Position numbers and translations under genes: made by a program | Assembly (NCBI GenBank): GCA_022457065.1 | Contig: JAJGBQ010000008.1 | Coordinates: 496,001 to 560,000 of the forward strand | Reading direction: 5' to 3' | Origin: Curvularia sp. ZM96 | Taxonomy: Eukaryota > Ascomycota > Dothideomycetes > Pleosporales > Pleosporaceae | Length of the DNA: 64,000 bases | The notes under the pieces: model-generated | What the model was told of the DNA's origin: nothing | Database searches by the model: none | Seen by the model: only the letters and a program-made list of their open reading frames with translations | Part shown: positions 10,977-21,354 of the stretch, in pieces | How positions within the stretch are numbered: the stretch's first letter is position 1 | Layout of the letters: the number at the start of each line of letters is the position of its first letter

Positions 10977-11450
10977 CCACACAACGGCGCAATATTTCCG
11001 TTCCCACAAGGCGTTACAGTCTGTAGTAACTAAGAGACGGTACACTCGCTTGCAGAATTCGTTGCGATATGTTGCCCCTGATCGTACAGTCCCTAGTGAA
11101 ATCGGCTTCAGTACTTCGTGCACGCGCGACTATTCTAACCCCCGTCTGCCGAGACGCCAAGCCAAGAATATTCTGGAGGAGGGCCGGTATGTAACGTTTT
11201 ATTCTGCTTACCTTAATAATTTTCGGTACATTACAACGCTGGTGGTATGGTATAGTAATCTAGTTTTTAGAATGATAGTTGTATAACTAAGCTAGACAGA
11301 TATCTAATTTATCAAATACTTGGCCAGAAAACGAACTGAAATCAACCAGCAACGACAATGAGCTAATGATAAAAGGAAAAGAAACTGTGTGTCTTGGTTG
11401 ACCACCAACTATAACTTCCAAATGCTTCGTATGTCGTGATACTAGGCTGC

Positions 11451-12068
11451 TCAAAAGCAAGCTGACTTCACAGCAGTGATGCCAGTAAGCTCAGCCACGA
11501 GTAACACAAAAGCTTGACCGCCGGCTTTAACCTTCTCAGCCCAAGAGGTAGCCTTCAGGAGGAGCTGAACTGTCTGTTCTATGCCGCCAAGTTCCTCAAT
11601 AAAGCGCTTGATACGAAGAAGTTTGGCGGCAGGAACGGCAATAGTGATTAGTAGCTGAGATATAGCCCCAATACACTTCAGCGTTTTCCATATATCGCGT
11701 TGGACAAGATCACGTTCCTTAATGTTGATATCATCAAGCTCGATAAAGCGCTTCGTCACCGTCCCATTGCCTGTGGGAGCAGAGGCTGCGGGGTGGTATC
11801 CCTGGTCGATGAGCCACGTGTTCAATGCCTTGTCACCCTCCTCGAGCACTGAGTCTGGGATATTCACAACGGCGCTGAAAAAGGAAACTATCGCTCCGCG
11901 AGATTGCTCGTCCAGCTGTAGGTCTAGTTGATCATCGGAGCCGATCGTCACTGTTGGCTCGCCGCGCGCGACATTGTTTATATTCGTGGCACCTGGATAA
12001 GCAAGGGAGGTAGAAGATAAAAGCACAAATAGGCTAATAGCTTGGATAAATAGATTGGAGAAGAACAT
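11451..12068 (-). CDS. Small secreted hypothetical protein, effector candidate
   Basis: This single exon encodes 205 residues from ATG 12068. The ATG was chosen because it starts directly on a signal peptide (FFSNLFIQAISLFVLLSS then SLA before YPGA), which looks like a signal-peptidase site. The longer frame to 12170 only adds a non-secretory leader. After an acidic, polar middle and a dibasic KR (VTKR, a possible Kex2 site), the last 80 residues are amphipathic and helical (ISQLLITIAVPAAKLL, VELL-like repeats) and end in CF. There are only two cysteines in the mature part. I recognise no catalytic domain; similar small secreted proteins without known function occur in other ascomycetes. It stands alone between a LINE and a Copia element. 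Confidence 0.65.
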   Translation of the reverse strand: MFFSNLFIQAISLFVLLSSTSLAYPGATNINNVARGEPTVTIGSDDQLDLQLDEQSRGAIVSFFSAVVNIPDSVLEEGDKALNTWLIDQGYHPAASAPTGNGTVTKRFIELDDINIKERDLVQRDIWKTLKCIGAISQLLITIAVPAAKLLRIKRFIEELGGIEQTVQLLLKATSWAEKVKAGGQAFVLLVAELTGITAVKSACF

Positions 12069-12179
12069 ATTGGCAGTAATGCTTAGTTGACTGTTTAGAC
12101 CAACAAAAGTGAAGAATAGTGGGGAGCTAAAAGTCTTCACCAGAGCTCTTTGTGTAGAGATTTGCAGCACAATCTAGCA

Positions 12180-13141
12180 AGTGTGAGGAAGTGCGACTCT
12201 AAGGAAATGGAAAAGGAATTTATCTATTCCTTCGCCAGGCTAAAGAGCTAAGTGCACAGCTAAGTGCGTGGCGAAGCATCATCACTACTGAGTTATTTTC
12301 GGTGGCAGTGTAGGACTATTGGCACTAAACTTCAGCTGTGTTTCTCTTTAAGGCTAAGGCACTAAGCGGTGGTTTACAGAGTAGGCATCGATTGGCTATT
12401 TTAAGATACGGTCTAATGCACAGCAATATGTACTTTTGTAACATAGAGACATACTATTCACGTCGCCCTTAAGCTGCGAAACCCGTCGTTATCCTTTCCC
12501 CTGACCGAACGAAAGACCTGCTTAAGCTACTACGTCCTCATGCTTCTCGAGCCCACCGGGACTATCGGTTTAGATAGAATTATTTGTGATTAGGACTGGA
12601 CGGGCATCTAGGGAAACGCGCAGAAAGCCGCTGATAAAGTTGCTCGGACGACGTCACGAACGCTGAATCCTCAGTCTTAGAATAGTAACCTTTACAAGTT
12701 AACTAATTAGCCTCTATTCCGGAGCCGGATCGAATGACGCAACACACAAGCTGCCCAGACGCCCAGACGTTAGACTGCTCGCTGTTAACAGCGAACCAAA
12801 ATCTACGTGGGAAATTCCGAGCCAATGCTTTATCGCAGAAGGTAGAGGCAAAACCATATGAATGAAATCTCGATGCTTAAGCATTCAGCTAGCCGCTCCG
12901 ACGCAACCGAACTAGATATAGTGTAAGAGATGCTTATATGACTCGGTAAGAGTATGTTCCGCAGGTTAGGAAAATGTGGGGGTAATACCTGTTACCCCGC
13001 CCAGTTTAGGAGTACGCCAGACGCCACGTCCTGCAGCCACGAAGCTAAGTGCAGCGGTCGAGCTCCTATGGCGCAACTTTTCTTTTTTGCTCGCACGCAC
13101 ATTTGCAACCGCCATTAGTTACTCGGTCCCAACGGCTGCTG
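12180..13141. other. Intergenic region, possible short coding relic
   Basis: No gene was recognised. A short open stretch near 12479-12573 (PVVILSPDRTKDLLKLLRPH) looks protein-like but is too short to assign. The last 100 bases before the MITE share ACTCGG-CCCAACGGCTGCTGTA with 41335-41357, so the MITE entered an older repeat. Confidence 0.35.
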
Positions 13142-13143
13142 TA

Positions 13144-13422
13144 CACTCTCATGCACTTGCAGCTTCTGCTTTGCGCACACGGCCCAGTTGTTATCCTACG
13201 CGAGACATGGACCCGCCTGGTATACGATTGTCTAAAAGAGGTTAAATCATGTAGATATCATGCATTGATTGCTCTAAGCAAGTCTGAAAGAAAATCAACC
13301 CATAGCATCGCTGACAGGAACTAGTGTCATCAAGGCAAGATTACCACTAAGCGACAGAGGCTTGGCATGGGATCAAAGATCACCTGCTTACAGAAACCGG
13401 AAGCTGCAACTGCATTAAAGTA
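13144..13422 (+). repeat. MITE copy 1 (279 bp, TA target duplication)
   Basis: Terminal inverted repeats CACTCTCATGCACTTGCAGC (left) and GCTGCAACTGCATTAAAGTA (right) are flanked by TA at 13142-13143 and 13423-13424. Related copies lie at 33602-33782 (left-truncated), 48767-49033 (inverted) and 63073-63345. It has no coding capacity. The TA duplication points to a Tc1/mariner-type transposase acting in trans. Confidence 0.8.
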
Positions 13423-13424
13423 TA

Positions 13425-14309
13425 CACAGCCACAGTGCATGGCTCGAGACTGAACGGAGGTTCTGAACCGGTTGATGAGAAAACGCATGCTGCTTCTATA
13501 TCTGTTACAGTCATCGAGTCGCTATTGCTCGAAGCGGATTTGTCGATTTAGCATAATCTACACGTTCTGAATACATGCAAAGTACTAAAGAGACCCTACC
13601 TCCTATAATAGTATGCCTCTAAATTTACTCTTGATATAATTAGAATTTTAATGCACCGCCCATACCTCTATATTTAGACTCGGGACAAATGCAGAGCCAA
13701 GTATGGCATCATCGGGAGGCGAAAGACCATAAGCTGGGTTCAATCTCGATCCAATTTGGTCGTCTACGCGGAACATGACAGAGAACTAACCTCCCCCCTG
13801 CGAAGCGAAAAACCCCTATCCTCTATCCTAACCAATATGAGGCGACGAAAGAGGCCTACTTACCTAGTATATGATGCTACGTGACTCGGCCCCCAATACA
13901 TCCTGAATCGGCAATTACGGACCCTGATTCAAAAACACGCGTATGCAACGCGGATTAGACCTGGGTTCTCGCCCATTATAGTCTAGCGCGAATCGGTCCC
14001 TTAGTTTGCTAATTACTAATTAGTAACGTGATTATAGCACGGTAACCTCCCCCCCTGCGTAGCGAAAGACCCCTGCGTCGCGATAGGAACGACAGGTACT
14101 TCGACTTTGCTTCAGCCTCGCCCTTTCTCTATAAGATGTCCGTAGTCAAGAATCTTACAGCACAAGCTACAAGTAATTCACTAGCTATATTACAACCTAT
14201 ACCCTAAAATTACACTGCCTTCGTTGTTGCATTGCTTGGTTTGCGATTAACCTACGATAGCTGCGCAACACGACGGCTGCTACAACAACGCCAACTTGGC
14301 CTCATATTT
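13425..14309. other. Intergenic region with an imperfect direct repeat
   Basis: A 30-base unit starting AACCTCCCCCCTGCG occurs at 13788-13817 and again at 14044-14073 with a few changes, about 255 bp apart. The motif ACCAATATGAGGCG at 13830 recurs at 1651. No gene was recognised. Confidence 0.4.
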
Positions 14310-14436
14310 TGTAAGCAGTTGAGGTTGTAGGAAGTATTGTGTATTGTTGTGTGTATCATGATAGGAGCAAGTTTAAATACAGTGTTATTAGTCAGTGAGT
14401 AACCACGTGACCATACATGGTACTTCTGGGCTTACA
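14310..14436 (-). repeat. 3' LTR of the Copia element
   Basis: It is 127 bp and nearly identical to the LTR copies at 33303-33429 and 41432-41558, but clearly different from its own 5' LTR at 19577. Read on the minus strand it holds TATTTAAAC, a plausible promoter core. Confidence 0.88.
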
Positions 14437-14448
14437 CACCTCCCTCAG
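14437..14448 (-). promoter_or_regulatory. Polypurine tract of the Copia element
   Basis: Read on the minus strand, TGAGGGAGGTG directly precedes the 3' LTR. This is the expected place and composition for the plus-strand primer of reverse transcription. The stretch 14449-14784 between this and the pol stop is untranslated, or holds only a weak frame. Confidence 0.7.
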
Positions 14449-14784
14449 ATTCGAACGCATGTTGAAGCTGATGTGATCATAGGCCACCCCCTGCTCTGTA
14501 GAGTAGGGCTGCTTGCACGAGTGCGGTGGGTAGCCGCTTGAATTGGAGCAGTGCCAGGTGGGGATCGTCCGCCGTCGCGGTGTTGGTGGACCTCGCTCTG
14601 TACTATGGGCGTCCCCAGTAGTCGGACGTCTCCTAGAGCTAGCACTGAGGTCCTGACTGCTTCCCGTTCTGTATGGAGTTTGGTAGTGTCCCTTGATGTG
14701 AAAGAAAGAGCTTTATGAGCGTACAGCCTCGTTAAACCTGTAAAAACCATATAGGAAAAACCAGGAAGAGTACTGCACTATAGC

Positions 14785-17700
14785 TTATGTAGTAGGAAAT
14801 GTATCAAAACGCAAAAGTGATACCCAATTTTCATGTCTCTGGCGAGGCAGTAGTTTAGTAAGTCCATCAGCGGGTTGAACGCTAGTAGGTATATATAAAA
14901 GGTTGAAATTGTGAGCCTGTGCTTCTTGGCGAAGCCAGTGATGGTGTATATCGACGTGCCTAAGCGACGTCTTGAGTCGTGGTGTAGCTGCTGTAATCAG
15001 CCGTATTGTCTGTTGGTTGTCGCAGTATAGTATCTGCTCATTGCCTGGATCAAATTCAATATCCTTGAACAGTCTCCACCACCATAGCAGCTCTGTGCCT
15101 GCAGACGAGGCGGCGATTAGTTCAGCTTCAGTGGTTGATTTTGTGACACATCGTTGCAGTGTCGCCTTCCAGTCGATCGGGCCGCCAAACAGGAAGAAGA
15201 TGTAGCCTTGCGAGCTTTTCCTTGTGGCCTTGTGGTCGGCGTACGAAGCATCTGTCGCACCATAGAAGTCTGGTTCTTGATAATCTTCGATGTATGCTGT
15301 GTCGGTGGAGATGGAGGCATTGTAGTACAGTGCTCGATCCTTGGTAGAGTATAGATAGCTGAGTGTTTGATAGGCAGCATTGATATGCTGTTGTGAAGGA
15401 TTGGTGAGAAATTCAGCCAACTTTGAATGCGCTTTTGATACATCAGGTCGTGTAGCCGTTGCAACGTAGCCAATCGATCCGACTAGCTGTGCATATCTGT
15501 GTATATTTGCGTCATTTCTCGGCTGGTCTGAAGGGAGTAGTTCTTCAAGAGGGAGAGGGGTAGCTGGAGGCCGTTTGAACGATTTTGGCGATGGGTATTT
15601 AGCGCTGAGCTTATCGAGATAAGTTGACTGCGATAGCCAGATGGATCCAGTTAATCTATCGCGATGTGTTTGTATTCCACAGAAGGTGGATAGTTCGCCA
15701 AGCGATCGGATCTCATATCGACGTAGTAGTTTGCGCTCAAAGTCATCCAGCGCTGCTATGTGAGCCGGACGAGCGAGAGTAACAATATCGTCGACGTAGA
15801 AGAAAACAATCAGCTTTTCGTTTCGCCAAAGGCAGGGTGCCTCTTTGACTTCTTGTAGATCAAGTTCTTTGAGCGTCTTTGTAAGCTCTTTGTACCACAG
15901 CAGTGGTGAGGCCTTGAGACCGTAGAGAGCTCTACGTAGTTCCCATAAGTGATCAGCATCTGAGAAGCCTTCTGGCGGGTGACAGTAGACAGGCGTATTC
16001 AGCTGAGCATTTGTAAACGCGTTAACTGCGTCATATTGCCGTATCTCAAGGTTAAAGTAGGCTGCGATAGCCATAAGTCCTCGAAAGATGCGTGTAGCTA
16101 GAGTTGCAGCGTATGTATCTTCGGCTGTAGCTTGAAGATCGCCTCGGACACAGATTCTAGCTTTGTATTTGACTAAGTATCCTTCACTATCAAGCTTGTA
16201 TTTGAACACCCAGATCATCGGTAGGACTTCGTTATCTTCAGCGTTGAAATCCTTCCAGGAGATAGTTCTATAGGTATCCTTGCGCTTGACGTTAGAGATC
16301 TCCCGTTGCATTGCTGCTACAAAGCCTTGCTTATGTACGGCAGGGAGTTTCATAACGTCCTGATAGAAACGTGGCTCAGGAGGTAATGTTGAATGGTGAA
16401 ATCGTGTTCTAGGAGCTGTGACAGATGCTGCTACGAACGTGGACCAGTATTTGCTGACGAAGAAGCTACTGCTTTTGCGTGTAGGCTTCCTAGATCTTGA
16501 CGATCCTTCTGGTAGTATGTGTGACTGGCGTAGGTTACCGTCAATAAGTTCGCGATTTGCTGCAGCGTTTGTGTCAACAGAGCGTTCTACTAAGTCGCGT
16601 CGTTTCCTTTTTCTTGGTACGCGAGTAGATGGCTGTGTCTCTTGAGTAGGTGTAGAGCTGCGGTTGATTGTATCTGAAGAGGCAGTCTCGTGATCTAGAT
16701 CGGGAGTAGCTGTTACAGCTGGTGTGGGCAGAGATTGGTGTCCTAGGTCGTGATCCTTATGGGGTTTTTCCGAGCTTTGCATAGACGAGGTCGGTATATC
16801 CTGACTGGCTGCTATTGCAGTACTTTCATCCTCTTCTTCTGAAGATTCTTCTGGGTCCTGCAGCGGTGGCATATGGATTGTATGTATAATTTCTGCCACC
16901 TCTTCGCCTAGTAGAAAGGGATCTCGACTGTCATGTGCTTGGTAGGACATGTCCTCTCTGAACGTTACGTCGCGTGTTCGGATCACTTTGCCCTGATGCG
17001 CTCTACTCTTTGCTTTTGGTATCCAGATTCTGTATATATTCGAAGCGTCGTAGCCAACGAGATAGCCTATTAGAGCACGAGGAGTGAGCTTGTCACCTCG
17101 CGGTATTTGAGTGCGCAGTGCGTATGCTCGGCAGCCGTAGATTTTGAGGTGAGCTATTGAGGGCTTCTTATAGTATGCCCTCTCAAATGGTGTTTTCCAG
17201 CTGAGAGATCGCGTAGGTGTGCGATTGAGAAGATACCCTGCAGTGACATATGTCTCTGGGGCAAGGTGAAGGGGCAAATTTGAAGTGCTCAGCATGGATC
17301 GCGACGAGTCGATCAGAGTCTTTCCTGATCTTTCTGCAGAGCCGTTCTGCTCTTTTGTGTGTGTGGAGCTCTGATCTGGAATCTGATTCCTTCCTGCTGA
17401 CAGTATGCTCGCGCTGAGTCGTCTGTTAACCCATAGCCTCGTTCGTCGTCAGCTATGATGAATGTGACGGTAGTATTAAATTCTCGTTTGATCGTACGAT
17501 CTAGGCGCGTGATCACTTCAAGCAGAGTTTCCTTGTCGCGTTTTGGAATAGAGTATACAAAGTTAAACTTGGTGTATAGGTCAAAGGCGTGGAATATATA
17601 TCGATGTCCATTGTAGCCTATAACGTCGAGCTTGATAATGTCAATTGCAACTGTCTCGAATGGGCGAGACGCGCCAATTTCATGTCCCATGCGACGAGAG

Positions 17701-19514
17701 ATGATCTGATGAGCCTTATTCTGTGAGCACTCTTCGCAGTCGATCGTTCGTGGTGCGAGGCCAGCAGGTGGTTGCTGGATGCCTCGAACGTTTTCTGCTA
17801 GACGATCGATAGCATCACTGCCTGCATGTGCCATTAGGACATGAAGTTGAGGCTTGGTAAGTACGCGAGGCTTGAGTGGTTGGGCTGAGTATTGAGGCCT
17901 GCGTTGATTGGTTGCGAAAGCTGCATGTTGAGTTGATTGGATTAGCGGAGGTTGGGTGCGGTGTACGACTAGCCAATGACCTCCTAAACGGGTAAGGCTC
18001 GCGACGTCTTTTCGAGCATCGTTGACAGCTCTATATAGAACGTTTCTTCCTGAGTCGAAGTGGATGTTTGATGAGGAGAGGCGCGATAGTGAGACTAAGC
18101 TCGTGAAGAAGGACTGAATCAGAGCTACGCGCTTAAGCGTTGTCTTCTTGATACCAGTTGGTGTTGATAGAGGTAGCTTGACTTCACCCCATGCCTCGAT
18201 TTTCGTCTCAGTTCCTCCTGCGAGGACGATATCGTCGTCAGCTGCTGGAGCTTTCCACTCAAATTCTGCATGGTTGTTGCAGATGTGAATATCGGTGGCT
18301 GGATCTAACGTCCATGAGTGGATGAGTGGACATTGTTGAGACGCTCTCTGGTTGTTGAACGCGGAAGAGAAGACGGCATATGCTTCGTGCGGGGAATGAC
18401 CAGCTAGTGGGTCTCCTGCGTCAATTTCTATCGAATCGGAGTCTAACGCTTTATTATGCTTGCTAATATCCCTGTTCTTATACTTCTTAAAGCGTCGATT
18501 CTTTTCCCGAATCTTGTTTAGTACTCCACGACTATCCTTAGCCTCGAAGTCAGCAATCTTCTTGGCTTTTTCAGGGTCTACGACGAATCCTCGTTGCTGG
18601 AGTGCTGTATCGATGTACGGGCATTGACCCCAGAAGTGACTATCGCCACAAAGGCAAGGCTTTGTTGGCTTATTTGTATCATCTCTTGATCGTTTCTTAT
18701 TGTATGGAGATGGTTGGCCATTCATCGTCGCTCCAAAGGTACCTCCATGGATATTTGCCTTTCTTGAGTAGGTTGTACGATAATAGCGCAGGTATTCAGC
18801 AAGAACAGTGGGAAGTTGAGACTGATGAGGTATTGGCTTGCTTCGATCTGAGTTCCAGTTCTCCTCAGCTTTGAATATGTCGAGCGACGCGCTGGCAGCG
18901 TATGCAGCGTCAACTTGCTTAATAGCTCGGATAAGGTCCTTGTGTGCTCGAAATCCGTGTACTTCAGGCAGATCGAGTTGTTTTGCTCTACTGTATGCTG
19001 TGAGAAACTCGTTGCACCAGTCTTCAACATTTGATCGTCGAGCATGAAGAATCTTGGCCGCTTCGTAGTCCTTCTGTACTCGATATTCCATATCGGATGT
19101 AGTGGGAGAGAAGAGATCTTGGAGCGTCTTGATCTGATCGTGGACTGTTGCCTTGTCTTTGATATGATATAGCAGTTCCTGTTGTATAGTCTTAGTGATA
19201 TGTGCTTCTACTTGTCCTAACTTATCTCTAAGACGCCTATATTCTTTGATCTCTTTGTAGTAGCTACTGCGATCCTGGTTGTACTGCAGTAAGTCTTGTT
19301 GAGATGGTAGAGTTGCAGGAGATCCGTCGGCATTGATAGTGGGCGCTGGCCTAGTAGGCGGAATAGGCTTTTGTAGAGGATTGGCTGGTTTGTTAGGATC
19401 AATGTATTCCCAAACGTCTCCTGCTTCAGCGATGCGTCTGACGATGAAGATCCAAAGCTCCCAATTGCTCTGTCCTTGGAGGATAATATCTGAGCGAACA
19501 GTGTGCGTCGACAT
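14785..19514 (-). pseudogene. Copia Gag-Pol polyprotein gene with one frameshift
   Basis: From ATG 19514 (MSTHTVRSDIILQG): a UBN2-like Gag (SNWELWIFIVRRIAE), a knuckle CLCGDSHFWGQC, a protease motif WTLDPATDIHICNN, the zinc-binding integrase region ending CEECSQNKAH, and the integrase core (AIDIIKLD, FIIADDERGYG). A GT repeat at 17356-17365 is one unit too long, so the frame leaves just before the conserved EQNGSAE motif and the first part ends at 17313. The second part continues to 14785 with RT (YDAVNAFTNAQL, LYGLKASPLLWY, FFYVDDIV) and RNase H (TDASYAD, STTEAELIA, DNQQTIRL). Microsatellite slippage or a sequencing error would both explain the break. Confidence 0.9.
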
Positions 19515-19565
19515 GATAGTATGGGTGGGTTGGTAGTTAATTGATTGCAGTATGCGGATTAGGCC

Positions 19566-19576
19566 GGGCTCATAAC
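19566..19576 (-). promoter_or_regulatory. Primer-binding site matching the initiator-tRNA anticodon arm
   Basis: The plus-strand bases GGGCTCATAAC directly adjoin the 5' LTR. They equal the anticodon stem-loop of eukaryotic initiator tRNA-Met (CAU anticodon) as I know it from yeast. Priming from an internal half-tRNA, not the 3' end, is known for Drosophila copia and Ty5; the assignment here is by that analogy. Confidence 0.7.
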
Positions 19577-19703
19577 TGTAAGCAGTTGAGTAGATGTGAA
19601 GTACATTGTGTTGTGTAGTATGTAATGCAAAGAGCAAGTTTAAATACAGCGTTATTAGTCAGTAGGTAACCACGTGACTATACATGGTACTTCTGGGCTT
19701 ACA
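19577..19703 (-). repeat. 5' LTR of the Copia element
   Basis: It is 127 bp and diverged from the 3' LTR in its outer third, and carries TGTATAGTCACG where the other copies have TGTATGGTCACG. The truncated LTR at 56103 has the same TGTATAG variant, which indicates two LTR subfamilies. It ends 19 bp before the start codon of the gene at 19723. Confidence 0.88.
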
Positions 19704-19722
19704 AAACCATATACCTCTAAAC

Positions 19723-21354
19723 ATGATATCCAAAGACCCAAAGCCATCAAAACAACGAGTTCGCCGGCACCGCCTTCCACCGCTCGGTCAAGGTCCTGCT
19801 CTTCAATTCATCATTGCAACTCATCCAGATGATTTCAGAGTCACCGCAGTACGGAGGAATGTACGATCACACGTCATGTACAAGCACCAAGAGGCTCGAG
19901 CATCCCCGCCTACATCTAGTGGGAGCTACGAATCTGCATCGAATCAGCATAGTTTTGATGCTTATTCACCGCTGTCTCCCATGGATTCTTTGCGAAGTCT
20001 TGCTGCACGAATTTTATCCGCAACAAACCCGACATCCGCTAGTAGCGCACCTCCAGCTTGCGAAGGGGTTTCAGAATACCCGTTTCCGAGAGACAACATG
20101 TTTCGGAACGAGCCACTAGATGACACAAAGGACGAATGGATCCGCACTACCGTTTTGTTTTGTCATGGTAAGTCAGTGAATAGATGCCCGGCAATTGCTT
20201 ATTTTTGCAGATCAAACATGGATGCGATACATTTGCGACAACAGTCTGTCGTTTCTTAGCCATGTATACGTTACCTTGGTGTACCAAGACATTGACGAAG
20301 GTTTGCTGTATGACAGCCGCCTCACCATGTTCGCCAAAACCAAGATTCTCAGACTTATCAGCAATCATCTGGACACGGAAAATGCCACCATCATTTGCAT
20401 ACTATACCTCATCATCGGCGAAATTGGTGGAATCGATGAAGATGTCTTCAGTGTACACCAAGATGGGTTGGCAGCCTGCCTGAGGAGCCAACGAGAGGGA
20501 CTCAACTCGAGCGTCGCCAGATTTATGACGCTGTACGTGTTTCAACTTGTATAAGAGTATCGGCTAACCTAGGTAGGGTAATGCTCACTTTTGCCATTTC
20601 GAGAAATCAGCCCGAATCCGCAGAATTCACCCCATGGTCTCCGGCTGAAACATGGCCAGATAGTTGTATTCCAATCTCACCACTTTCGCCTCCCATCGAC
20701 CGGACCGCGCACCTATACCGTGTCTGTTCTGTAGGCACGGCTGGAATAACCTTAGAGATTCAGAATTGCACAGATACCTTCCTAGCGTGTTGGAAGCACG
20801 CCGGTGATAGACGCAGAATTTCGAGTGGGCAGTTGGCCAACTGCGACTCTCAGCTCCAGGCCATCTACTCGCGCCTTCTCCTATTGCCATCTACTGAGAG
20901 CGAGATCAACCCGGACTGGATTTATGAGAGCTGCCGCATTGCCGCATTGATCTACTGCCGATCAATGGTCCATGGAACAAGTCTTGCAGACTCAGCAAGC
21001 GTTGTGCATGTAGCCACAGATGGGCCCAGCTCCAGAAGTGTTACATTGCTATCAGCTCTTCATGGGGCGCTTGAGAAAACGGATACACGGAGCTGCTGGG
21101 GTACTGATCTCTCTGGTGTCTTTCTATGGGTAACTCTTATAGGCGCGTCGGCATCATGGGTTCTAGCACGCCTTAAGCCAAAAGATAATCCGCAGACAAC
21201 CACCTGGGCAGCGAAATGTTTCTCACTATATGCTATGAGGGCTGCAGTCTCTGTGCCTTTTGATCATGCAGACGCTACGATACATGCTTTGCGCATGTTT
21301 CTAAAAGTTCGACACTGGGTTGCAATCAAGGCCGGCTCGCTTGCTATACTCTAG
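19723..21354 (+). CDS. Fungal_trans_2-type regulator-like protein
   Basis: Exons 19723-20167, 20211-20532 and 20577-21354 join in frame to 514 residues. Introns of 43 bp (GTAAGT...TTTGCAG) and 44 bp (GTACGT...GGTAG) are well formed. The N-terminus has FIIATHPDDFR and VRSHVMYKHQE, a signature common in ascomycete proteins with a C-terminal Fungal_trans_2-like helical domain. The remainder is mostly helical. No Zn2Cys6 cluster is visible, so direct DNA binding is doubtful. There are no stops or frameshifts. ATG 19723 lies 19 bp from the Copia LTR, so the native promoter and 5' leader have been displaced; a frame extending 13 codons further into the LTR is probably artefactual. The product probably acts in the nucleus (inference). 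Confidence 0.7.

Larger units (their letters stand above)
5592..11076 (-). mobile_element. Tad1-like LINE (copy 1), about 5.5 kb, with target-site duplication
   Basis: The element lies on the minus strand, with its 3' end at the (AC)n run at 5589-5602. It contains ORF1 (zinc knuckles), an overlapping ORF2 (endonuclease, RT, RNase H-like, C-terminal zinc finger) and a 3' region of about 380 bp. Flanking 12-bp repeats CCTGATCGTACA at 5580-5591 and 11077-11088 mark insertion by target-primed reverse transcription and set the 5' end near 11076. Copies 2 and 3 at 43.1 and 49.3 kb end in the same GT/AC-repeat tail. Two single-base deletions in C runs (near 7925-7928 and 6332) break ORF2. Confidence 0.9.
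14310..19703 (-). mobile_element. Ty1/Copia LTR retrotransposon, 5.4 kb
   Basis: The minus-strand element has 127-bp LTRs (14310-14436 and 19577-19703) that begin TGTAAGCCC and end GCTTACA. A primer-binding site adjoins the 5' LTR and a purine-rich tract adjoins the 3' LTR. The interior codes Gag, protease, integrase, RT and RNase H in the Copia order. The two LTRs differ at roughly 15-20 positions, and the five-base flanks (TATTT and AAACC) do not match. One dinucleotide frameshift in the integrase inactivates the polyprotein; otherwise the reading frame is intact. Confidence 0.92.

Noticed and set aside
10977..11123. Longer N-terminus of LINE ORF1 in copy 1
   Set aside because: It is absent from copy 2 and crosses the 12-bp target duplication at 11077-11088.
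14445..14750. A 101-codon minus-strand frame between Copia pol and the 3' LTR
   Set aside because: It has no motif, low-complexity composition and an untranslated position in the element; treated as 3' UTR.
19561..19580. A tRNA gene suggested by GGGCTCATAAC
   Set aside because: No cloverleaf arms surround it; the position next to the LTR fits a primer-binding site.
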